From Tamlana carrageenivorans (GTDB lineage: Bacteria > Bacteroidota > Bacteroidia > Flavobacteriales > Flavobacteriaceae), in NCBI RefSeq assembly GCF_002893765.1, contig NZ_CP025938.1, forward strand, positions 2,368,501 to 2,432,500: 64,000 bases of DNA, read 5' to 3'. Both the position numbers and the translations under genes were made by a program. Numbering within the stretch: position 1 is the first letter of the stretch; each line of letters starts with the position of its first letter. Below are positions 8,290 to 17,981 of the stretch, piece after piece. The notes beneath the pieces are model-generated. The model worked only from the letters and a program-made list of their open reading frames with translations. It did not search any database and was not told where the DNA came from.

Positions 8290-9114
8290 TTACAGGCTGT
8301 TTATGGTTTTTCTAATGGCTACTAAATTCGTTAAAAGCCCCTCTAAATTATCTAAATGAAGCATGTTAGCCCCGTCACTTTTAGCATTTGCAGGATCGAA
8401 ATGGGTTTCAATGAATAAGCCATCTACGTTGTTAACGATTCCAGCTCTTGCTATGGTTTCAATCATATCTGGTCTGCCTCCTGTAACCCCAGCCGATTGA
8501 TTAGGTTGTTGTAAGGAATGTGTCACATCTAAAACCGTTGGAGCGTACTCGCGCATAGTAGGAATACCTCTAAAGTCAACAATCATATCTTGATAGCCAA
8601 ACATAGTGCCTCTATCGGTAATCCATGCTTTATCGCTACCAGCATCTTTTACTTTTTGTACGGCGTGTTTCATAGCTTCCGGACTCATAAACTGGCCTTT
8701 TTTCAAATTAACCACTTTACCCGTTTTAGCTGCTGCAACAACCAAATCGGTTTGTCGTACTAAAAAGGCTGGAATTTGTAATACATCTACATATTCTGCG
8801 GCCATAGCAGCATCAGAGATTTCATGGATGTCGGTCACCGTTGGAACATCAAAAGTTTCTGAAACTTTTCTTAAAATTTTTAAGGCATTTTCATCACCAA
8901 TGCCTGTAAAACTGTCAATTCTACTGCGATTAGCCTTTTTAAAACTACCTTTAAAAACGTAAGGAATTTCTAGTTTGTTTGTAATAGTTACCACTTTTTC
9001 GGCAATTCGCAGCGCCATGTCTTCGCCTTCAATGGCACATGGGCCACAAAGCAAAAAGAAATTATTGGAATGGGTGTGTTTTAACTTAGGAATATCGTTA
9101 AGGGTCATAGCCAT
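8290..9114 (-). CDS. kdsA: 3-deoxy-8-phosphooctulonate synthase
   Basis: KdsA condenses phosphoenolpyruvate with arabinose 5-phosphate to give Kdo 8-phosphate, the precursor of the lipopolysaccharide inner-core sugar. The 274-residue sequence has the family signatures FLLCGPCAIE, FKGSFKKANRSR, VPTVTDIHE, NLKKGQFMSP, DRGTMFGY and GLFIETHFDPANAKSDG, in a TIM-barrel layout of normal length. An alternative ATG two codons in (9108) is equally possible. It heads a two-gene unit with the barrel gene downstream, and fits with the surface-polysaccharide genes at 11.6-18.8 kb. Confidence 0.96.
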   Translation of the reverse strand: MAMTLNDIPKLKHTHSNNFFLLCGPCAIEGEDMALRIAEKVVTITNKLEIPYVFKGSFKKANRSRIDSFTGIGDENALKILRKVSETFDVPTVTDIHEISDAAMAAEYVDVLQIPAFLVRQTDLVVAAAKTGKVVNLKKGQFMSPEAMKHAVQKVKDAGSDKAWITDRGTMFGYQDMIVDFRGIPTMREYAPTVLDVTHSLQQPNQSAGVTGGRPDMIETIARAGIVNNVDGLFIETHFDPANAKSDGANMLHLDNLEGLLTNLVAIRKTINSL

Positions 9115-9431
9115 GAATTTTTAGGGGATAAAGGTACGTAATAAAACCATTTTATTTTACTAATAATTAATACTACAATGTGTTGAAAGTGCACTTTTTT
9201 TGGACTTGTTTGTAAAAGAGTAAGGTTGAAGCTAACAGGGTGTTTTTTTTATTTAAGGTTCTTGTATGTTTTTTTGAAATATAAGTGATTGATAGCGAAG
9301 TTTGTAGTTGGATTTGCTGTCTTGGTTTTAGTAATTGTTAAGGCTAAACGAAAGCTTGTTTAAAATAAAAAACAAAAAAACAATTATCTATGAAAAAAGA
9401 GTACCTTTGCCGCTCAAAATAAGGCACTATT
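9115..9431. other. Divergent intergenic region kdsA / typA
   Basis: About 317 nt without an open frame between two divergently transcribed genes. It should hold both promoters. The only clear element is the TACCTTTG box at 9402-9409 ahead of typA. An A-rich tract (9361-9385) lies just upstream. I see no repeat or RNA structure of note. Confidence 0.5.
9402..9409 (+). promoter_or_regulatory. typA promoter -7 box (TACCTTTG)
   Basis: Matches the Bacteroidota consensus TAnnTTTG, 22 nt ahead of the typA ATG, so the 5' leader would be short. No convincing TTG -33 box lies at the usual spacing. Confidence 0.6.
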
Positions 9432-11231
9432 ATGGCTAATATTAAAAACATTGCAATTATTGCACACGTAGATCATGGTAAAACTACGTTAGTTGACAAG
9501 ATCATGTACCATTGTCAATTATTTCGTGAAAACGAAAACACAGGAGATTTAATTCTTGATAACAACGATTTAGAACGTGAAAGAGGAATCACCATTACAT
9601 CTAAAAACGTTTCCGTTACATATAAGGATACTAAAATCAATATCATTGATACACCAGGTCACGCCGATTTTGGAGGAGAAGTAGAGCGTGTTTTAAACAT
9701 GGCTGATGGTGTTTTATTGCTAGTAGATGCCTTTGAAGGGCCGATGCCACAAACACGATTTGTACTTCAAAAAGCCATCGACTTAGGTTTAAAACCATGT
9801 GTGGTTGTAAATAAAGTGGATAAAGAAAACTGTACGCCTGATGAAGTTCATGAAAAGGTTTTCGATTTAATGTTTGAATTAGGTGCCGAAGAATGGCAAT
9901 TGGATTTCCCAACAGTGTATGGTTCTGCTAAGAATAACTGGATGAGTGATGATTGGCAAAATCAAACTGAAAATATCGAGCCGCTATTAGATATGGTGAT
10001 CGAACATATTCCAGAGCCTAAAATTGAAGAAGGTACAACCCAAATGTTAATCACTTCTTTAGATTTTTCGTCGTTTACAGGGCGTATTGCTATTGGACGT
10101 TTAACACGAGGTGAACTTAAAGTAGGTCAGAATATTTCTTTAGTGAAACGCGACGGAAGTATTGTAAAAAATAGAATTAAGGAACTTCATGTGTTTGAAG
10201 GTCTTGGGCGTATAAAAGTAGATGAGGTTCAAACAGGTGATATCTGTGCAATTGTTGGTTTAGAAGGTTTTGAAATTGGTGATACGGTTGCCGATTTTGA
10301 AAATCCTGAAGGTTTAAAAACCATCGCCATTGATGAGCCTACGATGAGTATGTTATTCACGATTAACGATTCACCTTTCTTCGGGAAAGATGGAAAGTTT
10401 GTAACGTCTCGTCATATTAAAGACCGTTTAACTAAAGAGCTTGAGAAAAACTTAGCTTTACGTGTTAACGAAACTGATAGTGCTGATAAATTCATGGTTT
10501 TTGGTCGTGGGGTACTGCATTTATCTGTTTTAATTGAAACCATGCGTCGTGAAGGTTATGAGCTTCAAATTGGGCAACCACAAGTTATTATTAAAGAAAT
10601 TGATGGTGTAAAATGTGAGCCCGTAGAGGAGATGACTATCGATTTACCGGAAACTGTTTCTGGTAAAGCTGTTGAAATGGTAACCATGCGTAAAGGTGAA
10701 ATGTTAAGTATGGAAGCTAAAGGTGATCGTATGGTTTGTGAGTTTATTATTCCTTCAAGAGGGATTATAGGTCTTAGAAATCAGTTACTAACCGCTACGG
10801 CTGGTGAGGCTATTATGGCTCACCGTTTTAAAGAGTACCAACCTTTAAAAGGTGGTATTCCAGAGCGTCAAAACGGATCGTTAGTTTCTATGGAAAAAGG
10901 ACAAGCTATTCCTTATTCTATTGATAAATTACAAGATCGTGGTAAGTTTTTCGTAGACCCAGGTGAAGATATTTATGAAGGACAAGTTATTGGAGAAAAT
11001 TCACGTGGTGATGATATGACGGTTAACGTAACGAAAACTAAAAAGTTAAGTAACGTACGTTCGTCTGGTGCCGATGATAAAGCTAAAATTGTGCCTGCTA
11101 TTAAATTCTCTTTAGAAGAGGCTTTAGAATATATTCAAAAAGATGAGTATGTTGAGGTGACACCAAACTTTTTACGTCTACGTAAAATTTACTTAACCGA
11201 AGTAGAGCGTAAAAGAAATAAATCTATTTAA
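9432..11231 (+). CDS. typA: Ribosome-associated translational GTPase TypA/BipA
   Basis: A 599-residue GTPase of the EF-G-like superfamily that binds the ribosome and supports stress and cold growth. GTPase motifs run in order: G1 AHVDHGKTTL (about residues 10-19), RGITI in switch I, DTPGHADFGGEV, and NKVD. Domains II, III and V and the TypA-specific C-terminal domain follow (FIIPSRGIIGLRNQLLTAT, GEDIYEGQVIGENSR, RKIYLTEVERKR). The length is normal for the family. It has its own promoter box at 9402, and a small membrane gene follows after 3 nt, probably in the same transcript. Confidence 0.96.
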   Translation: MANIKNIAIIAHVDHGKTTLVDKIMYHCQLFRENENTGDLILDNNDLERERGITITSKNVSVTYKDTKINIIDTPGHADFGGEVERVLNMADGVLLLVDAFEGPMPQTRFVLQKAIDLGLKPCVVVNKVDKENCTPDEVHEKVFDLMFELGAEEWQLDFPTVYGSAKNNWMSDDWQNQTENIEPLLDMVIEHIPEPKIEEGTTQMLITSLDFSSFTGRIAIGRLTRGELKVGQNISLVKRDGSIVKNRIKELHVFEGLGRIKVDEVQTGDICAIVGLEGFEIGDTVADFENPEGLKTIAIDEPTMSMLFTINDSPFFGKDGKFVTSRHIKDRLTKELEKNLALRVNETDSADKFMVFGRGVLHLSVLIETMRREGYELQIGQPQVIIKEIDGVKCEPVEEMTIDLPETVSGKAVEMVTMRKGEMLSMEAKGDRMVCEFIIPSRGIIGLRNQLLTATAGEAIMAHRFKEYQPLKGGIPERQNGSLVSMEKGQAIPYSIDKLQDRGKFFVDPGEDIYEGQVIGENSRGDDMTVNVTKTKKLSNVRSSGADDKAKIVPAIKFSLEEALEYIQKDEYVEVTPNFLRLRKIYLTEVERKRNKSI

Positions 11232-11234
11232 AAG

Positions 11235-11468
11235 ATGGAGTTTTTAGGAGTTTTATGGGTAGAATGGCTAGGATACTTAGCTACAGCTGTCGTATTAATT
11301 TCTTTTTTAACCAAATCTTTAAAAAAATTACGAATAGTAAACTCCGCAGGATGTTTACTATTCGTGCTTTATGGCATTGCATTAAGTCCTTCTTCTATGC
11401 CCATAATTATAACGAATTCAGCTATTTGCTGTATTAATATCTACTACTTGTATTTTCAGAAAAATTAA
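11235..11468 (+). CDS. Small membrane protein, YgjV-like
   Basis: A 77-residue protein with three hydrophobic segments (LGYLATAVVLISFLT, AGCLLFVLYGIAL, PIIITNSAICCINIYYLYF). The pattern LRIVNSAGCLLFVLYG followed by a P-IIITN segment resembles the YgjV/SemiSWEET-like small membrane proteins. It follows typA by 3 nt, an arrangement that suggests translational coupling. A shadow frame of similar length overlaps it, but the hydrophobic periodicity supports this one. Its function is unknown. Confidence 0.7.
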   Translation: MEFLGVLWVEWLGYLATAVVLISFLTKSLKKLRIVNSAGCLLFVLYGIALSPSSMPIIITNSAICCINIYYLYFQKN

Positions 11469-11655
11469 GGAGAACAGCTCTTTTTTATTTCTACGGCTTT
11501 TCTCAATTTTAAATTCATACTCAGAATTTAAATGATTTTGTATATTTGGTTTCTTATAAATTGATAAGAGACCAATAATTAGTCTTTTTATGTGTTATAC
11601 ATACCAAAGGGTGTGTTTAATGTATCTGTTAATTATAACCAAACTAAAATATTAA

Positions 11656-12972
11656 TTGAAGGAATTAATAGACTATATAAATAGCAAGGTTTTCGAAAAA
11701 ATTGCTTCCTTACAAATTTTCGCTGTACTTGCTAGAATTGTGGCTGGACTATTAACATCTAAGGCTATTGCTGTGTTTATAGGCGCCGAAGGTTTAGCGC
11801 TAATTGGTAATTTGCGCAATTTTGTTCAAGCTTCTCAAACCGTCGCGTCTGGCGGACTTTATAAAGGTGTTGTTAAATATGTTGGAAAGTTTAAAGATAG
11901 TACCTCGGAACTTAGTAAAGTGATTTCTTCTGTGTTTTACACGGGGTTTGTTTCGACGGTTTTGGTATGTTTTTTTTGTTACCTTAAGGCTGAATGGATT
12001 AATGACATGGTCTTTCCCAATTATAACGACTATACCTATGTGATTAAAATTTTAGCAGTGGCTTTGCCTTTTTATATTTTGAATATGTTTTCATTTTCAA
12101 TAATGAACGGCTTTTCGAAATATAAAATCCTAATTGTTATTAACACTATAGGTCAGCTTTTAAGTGTTTCTATTGCACTAATATTAATTTATCAAAACAA
12201 AATTGATGGCGCACTTATATCGGTGGTTATTGCCGAATCTTTAATATTTCTAATCACCTTAGTAGGGATCATTAATAGTCGTAGTTTAGTGCCGCTTATT
12301 AAAGCTAGTATGTTTAGTTTTGGGTATTTAAAAAAGATGCACTTGTTTGTGCTCATGGCCCTTTTTGCTGGTGTGTTATTACCCTTAGTTACACTAGCTA
12401 TTCGAACGCATATTATTGAAAACATCGGTTATAAGGATGCGGGCTTTTGGGAAGCTATGACACGAATTTCAAAGTATTATTTAATGTTTGTTACTGCATT
12501 ATTTACGCTGTATCGCTTACCTGAGTTTGTCGAAAAAAATGATAATAAGAAATTTAAAAAAGCAATACTTCGTTTCTATAAGCGCATGCTTCCTTTTTTA
12601 ATCATTGGGCTTCTGTTAATTTATCTGCTCAGAAAATATATAGTACTCCTGGTTTTTACAGATGAGTTTCATCCGGTAGAAGATTTATTCTTTTGGCAGT
12701 TGTTAGGTGATTTTCTAAAAGTGTTGTCTATTGTAGTTGCTTATCAGTTCCTAGCAAAAAAAATGTTTTGGCATTATGTTTTAACCGAAGCTTTTTTAAT
12801 AATAACACTGTATAGTTCAAGTATCTATTTTATTAATTTATATAATAGCATTCAAGGGGCTGTTATTGCGCATTTTGTGAGTTATTTGATGTATTTTGGG
12901 ATAATTTTATTCATTTTTGGAGCCTCACTATTTGTTGTAGAAGATGGGGATGATAAGCGAAAACAATTTTAA
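11656..12972 (+). CDS. Wzx-type polysaccharide flippase, first paralogue
   Basis: A 438-residue integral membrane protein of the polysaccharide transporter (O-antigen translocase, MOP exporter) family with about 12 predicted helices. The start is the TTG at 11656; no ATG fits the conserved opening (IASLQIFAVLARIVAGLLTSKAIAVFIGAEG). Motifs such as GLALIGNLRNF, YQFLAKKMFW and the final AHFVSYLMYFG are shared with the next gene, so the two are tandem paralogues. It should move lipid-linked repeat units across the inner membrane for LPS O-antigen or capsule assembly. First gene of the plus-strand arm of the surface-polysaccharide locus. Confidence 0.85.
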   Translation: MKELIDYINSKVFEKIASLQIFAVLARIVAGLLTSKAIAVFIGAEGLALIGNLRNFVQASQTVASGGLYKGVVKYVGKFKDSTSELSKVISSVFYTGFVSTVLVCFFCYLKAEWINDMVFPNYNDYTYVIKILAVALPFYILNMFSFSIMNGFSKYKILIVINTIGQLLSVSIALILIYQNKIDGALISVVIAESLIFLITLVGIINSRSLVPLIKASMFSFGYLKKMHLFVLMALFAGVLLPLVTLAIRTHIIENIGYKDAGFWEAMTRISKYYLMFVTALFTLYRLPEFVEKNDNKKFKKAILRFYKRMLPFLIIGLLLIYLLRKYIVLLVFTDEFHPVEDLFFWQLLGDFLKVLSIVVAYQFLAKKMFWHYVLTEAFLIITLYSSSIYFINLYNSIQGAVIAHFVSYLMYFGIILFIFGASLFVVEDGDDKRKQF

Positions 12973-12987
12973 AAGATCTTAATTAAC

Positions 12988-14298
12988 ATGTTTAAAGGGG
13001 GACTTAATAAGCTTAAATCTAATGAACTCATTCAAGTAGCATCTGTAAACTCTTTAAGTGTTTTATTTAAATTGATAACAGGGTTTGTAACTTCTAAATT
13101 TACAGCTATTTTCATTGGTCCTTCAGGTATGGCAATAACTGGAAATTTATCCAATTTCACACAGTCGGTCGAAAATTTATCATCTTTAGGTTTTAAAAAT
13201 GGCATCATTAAATATGTTTCAGAATATAAAGACGATAAGGATGAATTTAAAAAAATAGTGTCTTCGGGATTTTTTATAGCCTTGTCTATTGGTTTGTTGT
13301 TAACCTTAATTTTACTGGTGTTTTCTAATACATTTAGCGTGTTTGTCTTCAATACCAAAACTTACTCCGATTTGTTTAGGGTTTTAGCTTTTATGGTACC
13401 CTTATTTTCCTTGCAAGTTTTTTTTATTGCTATATATAATGGTTTAAAACGGGTTCATATTGTCGTGCTATTAAATATAATCGCAACTATTGCCACAGCG
13501 TTATTAATTATTTATTTGATGTACGTCAACCAGTTGCAAGGCGCGCTTCTTGCCATGGTTATAACACCTTTTGTATTGTTTTTAACCCTTTTTTTAAAGT
13601 ATAAACTACTTTTTATAATTTTTAAAAGTATCTCGATAGCTTCGGTTTCAAAAGATTTTTTTTTAAAAATTATATCTTTTTTTTCAATGACACTGTTTTC
13701 GGGAATTATGGTGCCTTTAGTTTATTTAGGTATTCGTAATTATGTTATTGATCGCATAGGGGTAGATCAAGCAGGTTATTGGGAAGGCATGCGCAAAATT
13801 TCAAATTATTTTATGTTATTTGTTTTCTCCTTGTTTCAGATGTACGTGTTGCCTGAGCTTTCTAAAAAAAATAGTCGTTTAAAATTGGTTGTTTTTAACT
13901 TTTATAAAACGGCATTACCAGTAGTTTTGGTCTGTTATTTGGTTATTTATTTTTTGAGACATTTCATCATAAAAATCGTACTAACGGAAGCGTTTTTGCC
14001 TATGCAAGATTTGTTTATGTGGCAATTTATAGGGGATTTCTTTAGAATTATGTTTTTGGTAATTTCATATCAGTTTCTAGCCAAGAAAATGGTATGGCCC
14101 TATATCTTTTGTGAAGCTATTTATATGTTACTTATTTATTTGGTTAGTATTTGTTTTATTGATTTATTTGGAATAAAGGGCGTTGTACAAGCGCATGCTT
14201 TGGCTTGTTTTGTCTATTTACTCGTATTATTATTTGTTTTTAAAAAGCCTTTGTTTAGTAAACAAGATGTGATTCAATATACAGATTATGAAGACTAA
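12988..14298 (+). CDS. Wzx-type polysaccharide flippase, second paralogue
   Basis: A 436-residue relative of the preceding protein: VNSLSVLFKLITGFVTSKFTAIFIGPSGMAITGNLSNF aligns with its first helix pair, and FMWQFIGDFFRIMFLVISYQFLAKKM with its C-terminal region. About 12 membrane helices are expected. The gap to the first paralogue is 15 nt, and its 3' end overlaps the phosphoethanolamine-transferase-like gene by 11 nt, so the group reads as one operon. Divergence between the two copies suggests separate substrates or a heteromeric pair, which cannot be decided from sequence. Its stop is in frame and the length is normal. Confidence 0.85.
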   Translation: MFKGGLNKLKSNELIQVASVNSLSVLFKLITGFVTSKFTAIFIGPSGMAITGNLSNFTQSVENLSSLGFKNGIIKYVSEYKDDKDEFKKIVSSGFFIALSIGLLLTLILLVFSNTFSVFVFNTKTYSDLFRVLAFMVPLFSLQVFFIAIYNGLKRVHIVVLLNIIATIATALLIIYLMYVNQLQGALLAMVITPFVLFLTLFLKYKLLFIIFKSISIASVSKDFFLKIISFFSMTLFSGIMVPLVYLGIRNYVIDRIGVDQAGYWEGMRKISNYFMLFVFSLFQMYVLPELSKKNSRLKLVVFNFYKTALPVVLVCYLVIYFLRHFIIKIVLTEAFLPMQDLFMWQFIGDFFRIMFLVISYQFLAKKMVWPYIFCEAIYMLLIYLVSICFIDLFGIKGVVQAHALACFVYLLVLLFVFKKPLFSKQDVIQYTDYED

Positions 14299-15900
14299 AA
14301 AAAAACATTTCTATATTACTTTTTTAGTACCTCTTTTAGTAACTTTTATTTTTGAAATTCTATTCATTGAGTTTCATACAGAACGCGTTTTTAACCTTAT
14401 TGAAAATGTCATTTTTGGATTAATGTTGCTATTGTTAATAAAGGTGTTAATTCGCGAGAAATGGCATAGTACATTTTTAAAAATAGCTTTGTGTTTCTTT
14501 TCTTTTTTGTTTTTATTGAAACATTCTATTACTATATCTTTAATATAAACTTAACGCCATCGGCTATTTTTATATTTTTTGAATCCAATTACATTGAAAC
14601 TAACGAGTTTTTATATTTTTATTTCGATAACTATTTGCTCGTGTATTTTTTAATACTTTTTTTTAATTGCTTAATGGTGTTTTTTATAAACACATTCAAG
14701 TTAAAATTTAGTGTTCCGTTTTTGTCTAAAAGATGGGGAATTATAACCAGTCTAATAATTTTACTTCTGTTACTGCGGTTTACATCTTTACGACATCAAA
14801 ATTTACCTTATCTATTATTAAAGTCTTTTTATGTCGTTTACTTTGAGTCGAAAGTTTATGATCTGGGGGTTTATAAAGAGGAGTACGGTATTTTTAAAGA
14901 GACAAATAAACCAGAAGTTTCCCGAGATAAGCTGATTGTAGTTATTATCGGTGAATCAACTACTAGTAATAACATGTCTTTATACGGTTATGAGAATAAT
15001 ACAAATCCTTTATTGAATCAAATTAATAATTTAAATGTATATAAAGATGTTATTAGTCCTCATGCAGGAACAACAGCGTCACTTTGTAAAGTACTAAGCT
15101 TAGATCATTACGAAGACCATAAGGATAAACAGCAAGGAGCAATCATACAACTCTTAAATGCTAATAGTTATGAGACCTATTGGGTGTCAAACCAAGAGCC
15201 TGTGGGGTTTGCAGAAACTGCAATTACTAAAGTGGTTTATTCTGCCAAGCATAAATTTTATTTAAACACTGGCAACACAGAAGAAATGCATTTATTTGAT
15301 GAAGTCGTTTTTAATACAATTGATAACGTAATTCATAAAAAAAATGAAAATCAGGTGTTATTTATACATTTACAGGGTACGCATTTTTTCTACAAAAATA
15401 GATATCCAGATACCTATCAGGTTTTTAAAGGTACAACCTCCTATTCTCCTTTTGATAGCCCCAAGAATCAAGAAATTATTAATTCATATGATAATAGTAT
15501 TTTGTATAACGATTACATTGTAAGTACTATAATAAATAAAGTAAAAGATAGTAATAAGGAGAGTTGTGTAATTTATTTTTCAGATCATGGAGAAGAAGTT
15601 TTTAGAACAATAGATTTTTCTGGCCACAACGACGAAGTTGGAACTTTGCCCATGTTTCAAATTCCTTTTTTATTTTGGCAATCAGAAAAATTCATGAGGA
15701 ATAATGCTGTTGATATAAGTTTAGAAAGAGCTTATATGACAGACGATTTATTTCATAGTATTGCTGATTTATGCGATATTCAAGATGAACATGTGAGTTT
15801 AGAGCGAAGTATATTTAGTTCTAAATTTTTACAAAGAAAACGTATTATTTTAAATGATAAGGACTACGACTCGTTGTTAATTAGAGAAATCGGTAGATGA
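14288..15900 (+). CDS. Phosphoethanolamine transferase-like sulfatase-fold enzyme, split by a frameshift
   Basis: Two overlapping frames make one protein. Frame 1 (14288-14548) gives the first membrane helices; frame 2 (open from 14491 to 15900) gives the remaining helices (FLFFFVFIETFYYYIFNINLTPSAIFIFFESN) and the periplasmic alkaline-phosphatase-fold domain. That domain has IVVIIGESTTSNNMSLYGY with the Ser/Thr nucleophile site, YFSDHGEE and SGHND for metal binding. Joined, the product is about 536 residues, normal for EptA/CptA-type enzymes. The shift is by -1 within a T-rich stretch, and T14503 TTT TTG is a slippery heptamer in the correct phase. It may be programmed, phase-variable, or a simple one-base deletion. 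Confidence 0.8.
14503..14509 (+). promoter_or_regulatory. Candidate -1 slippery heptamer T TTT TTG
   Basis: In the upstream frame the codons read TCT TTT TTG, so the heptamer has the X XXY YYZ arrangement needed for a -1 slip. After slipping, the ribosome continues GTT TTT ATT GAA in the downstream frame, which is the frame of the catalytic domain. The neighbouring T runs (14496-14501 and 14510-14514 regions) could equally give polymerase slippage. No obvious stimulatory pseudoknot was identified by eye. Confidence 0.45.
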
Positions 15901-16979
15901 AAATCTGTATTATAACACCATCATTAGGCATAGGAGGCGCTGGTAAATCGGCCGCCATGCAATCTATTATGCTCTCTAATTTGGGATATGATGTTTCCAT
16001 AGTCCCCATTAGTAATCATGTGAGTTATAATTATAACGGGAAGTTGTTTAATCTTGGGCAATTTAAAGATGATAGTAAAAACACCTTTTTAGATAAAATT
16101 GAACGCACCAGAATTTTAAGGAAATACCTTTTAAATAACCAATTTGATTTTATCATAGATAATCGAATGCGTACCAACAGTATTCTTAACGAAGTTGCTT
16201 TGTGTAAATATGCATATAGAGGATTTAAAGTTATTTATGTTATTCATAGTTTTTCATATATCAAGGAAGTTGCAGCACAGCCTAAATTGAAAAAATGGTT
16301 ATTAAACAATGCCTATAAAATAGTTGCCGTAAATAAAAATTTGCAAGCCTTAGTAAACGATATTCATTTGAAACAAGAGGTGGTTTGTATTGAAAATGCA
16401 GTGGATTTAAATGATTTAAAAGAAAAGGGAACGGCTAGTTTAAATATTAATTTTCCCTATATTTTATTTTGTGGCAGATTGGAAGAGCATTGCAAAAACT
16501 TAAGTCTGCTGATTCAGGCATACGCGAAATCAGAAATTTTTAAAAAGGGTGTTAAATTGATGCTGTTGGGAGATGGATTAGATAAGCCGATTTATGAAAA
16601 GCTTGTAAAAAAATTAAGTTTAGATGATGAAGTGATTTTTGAATCCTTTAAAACAAACCCTTATATCTATATGAAAAATGCCTTATGTACTGTTTTAACT
16701 AGCTTATATGAAGGGTTTGGTTTGGTTTTGATAGAGTCTTTGGCTGTTGGTACCCCTGTATTCGCCATAGATTGCTTGACTGGCCCTTCTGACATTATTG
16801 ATGATGGTGTTAATGGTATCTTATTAAAGTCGTACGATGAAAAGGAAGTTTCTCAGGCTTTAAGAACCATGGTGTTTAACACCGAATTGGTTCAAGAGTT
16901 TAAAAGCCAAGCGATACCTAGTGTGCAAAAATTTGACATTGAGCATATCGCAAAAAAATGGAAAGCGTTGTTAAAATAG
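15897..16979 (+). CDS. GT4-family glycosyltransferase
   Basis: A 360-residue retaining glycosyltransferase with two Rossmann-like domains (GT-B). The N-terminal domain opens MKICIITPSLGIGGAGKSA. The C-terminal domain has PYILFCGRLEEHCKNLSLLIQAY, VKLMLLGDG and the donor-binding EGFGLVLIESLAVGTPVFAID (glycosyltransferase group 1). The ATG overlaps the stop of the preceding transferase gene (ATGA), implying translational coupling. It adds a sugar to a lipid-linked or LPS acceptor at the cytoplasmic face; donor and acceptor are unknown. Last gene of the plus-strand arm and convergent with the GT2 genes. Confidence 0.9.
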   Translation: MKICIITPSLGIGGAGKSAAMQSIMLSNLGYDVSIVPISNHVSYNYNGKLFNLGQFKDDSKNTFLDKIERTRILRKYLLNNQFDFIIDNRMRTNSILNEVALCKYAYRGFKVIYVIHSFSYIKEVAAQPKLKKWLLNNAYKIVAVNKNLQALVNDIHLKQEVVCIENAVDLNDLKEKGTASLNINFPYILFCGRLEEHCKNLSLLIQAYAKSEIFKKGVKLMLLGDGLDKPIYEKLVKKLSLDDEVIFESFKTNPYIYMKNALCTVLTSLYEGFGLVLIESLAVGTPVFAIDCLTGPSDIIDDGVNGILLKSYDEKEVSQALRTMVFNTELVQEFKSQAIPSVQKFDIEHIAKKWKALLK

Positions 16980-16994
16980 CTCTTTAAAGAAAAC

Positions 16995-17936
16995 TTATCT
17001 GTAAAGATGGAAAAATACGCCTATATGGTCCAAGCTGTTTTTTAGTTTGTATAAATGTTTTATAAAAAGAGATGGTAATCCATACAGCCATTTTTGTTTC
17101 GAGTTTAGATTTTTTTTATTGATAGCTTTGTATATGGAATGGCTCAAAGCTTGCTGATTGTGTATTTTATAATCTAATGCTATGGCATATCGATTCATAT
17201 CCATGTACTTGTGGAATGCACTGTTGTTTTCTTCTTGCTTTTTAAACTTATCTAAAATGAATATACGGCCTTTTGTGTGTTGACTTTTAGAAAGACTGTT
17301 GGCATATTTAATAAATTTGGAACTAATGGCATTACTAATGACAACATCGTGTTTTAAGGCGATTTGAATCCATAAATAGGTGTCTTGCCCAGATTTTAAA
17401 TTCGTGTCAAAGAAATTAACCTCGCTAAAAATATGCTTAGGAATAACCGTAGCAGATGTGTGAATAATAGGATCAAAAAGGTTTGAACTAAAAAAATCGG
17501 TAATGGGACCTCTATATAAATCAGGGATATCTTTTAATTTCGATTTTTTTGAAATTATATTTTTAAACACGAACTCGTAACGACTGCAATACAAACCTTT
17601 ATTTGGAAAATCTACAATTAAATCATGCATGGTTTGTAAATGATAGGGGTACCATTGGTCGTCAGCGTCTAATAGTGCAATATAATTAGACCTAGCATTT
17701 TTGATTCCTAGGTTTCTTGCAAACGATACGCCTTGATTTTCTATTGAGCAAAGTTTAATTCTTGGGTCATTAAGAGCTTGTACAATGGCTATGCTATTAT
17801 CTTGTGATCCATCATTTATTATGATGATCTCAAAATTTTTAAAAGTCTGATTTAAAACACTTAATAATGTAGCTTCAATATATTTTTCCTTATTATAAAG
17901 CGGAATTACTACGGAAAAGAATGGTTTAGTTAGCAT
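16995..17936 (-). CDS. GT2-family glycosyltransferase
   Basis: A 313-residue inverting glycosyltransferase of the GT-A fold. It begins FSVVIPLYNKEKYIEATLLSVLNQTFKNFEIIIINDGSQDNS. The metal-binding DxD-type motif is LLDADDQW, and SGQDTYLWIQIALKHD resembles the acceptor-side ED motif, with Q-D in place of E-D. The C-terminus has a basic, weakly hydrophobic tail typical of membrane-associated sugar transferases. It lies 45 nt after a second GT2 gene, on the same strand, facing the GT4 gene across 15 nt. Substrate not predictable. Confidence 0.88.
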   Translation of the reverse strand: MLTKPFFSVVIPLYNKEKYIEATLLSVLNQTFKNFEIIIINDGSQDNSIAIVQALNDPRIKLCSIENQGVSFARNLGIKNARSNYIALLDADDQWYPYHLQTMHDLIVDFPNKGLYCSRYEFVFKNIISKKSKLKDIPDLYRGPITDFFSSNLFDPIIHTSATVIPKHIFSEVNFFDTNLKSGQDTYLWIQIALKHDVVISNAISSKFIKYANSLSKSQHTKGRIFILDKFKKQEENNSAFHKYMDMNRYAIALDYKIHNQQALSHSIYKAINKKNLNSKQKWLYGLPSLFIKHLYKLKNSLDHIGVFFHLYR

Positions 17937-17981
17937 TTTAAAAATTAAACATTATAGTGTTTCGTGAGGCAATATATGGTT

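Noticed and set aside
11255..11437. Overlapping frame in the YgjV-like gene
   Set aside because: The alternative frame lacks the hydrophobic segments and conserved motif of the main frame.
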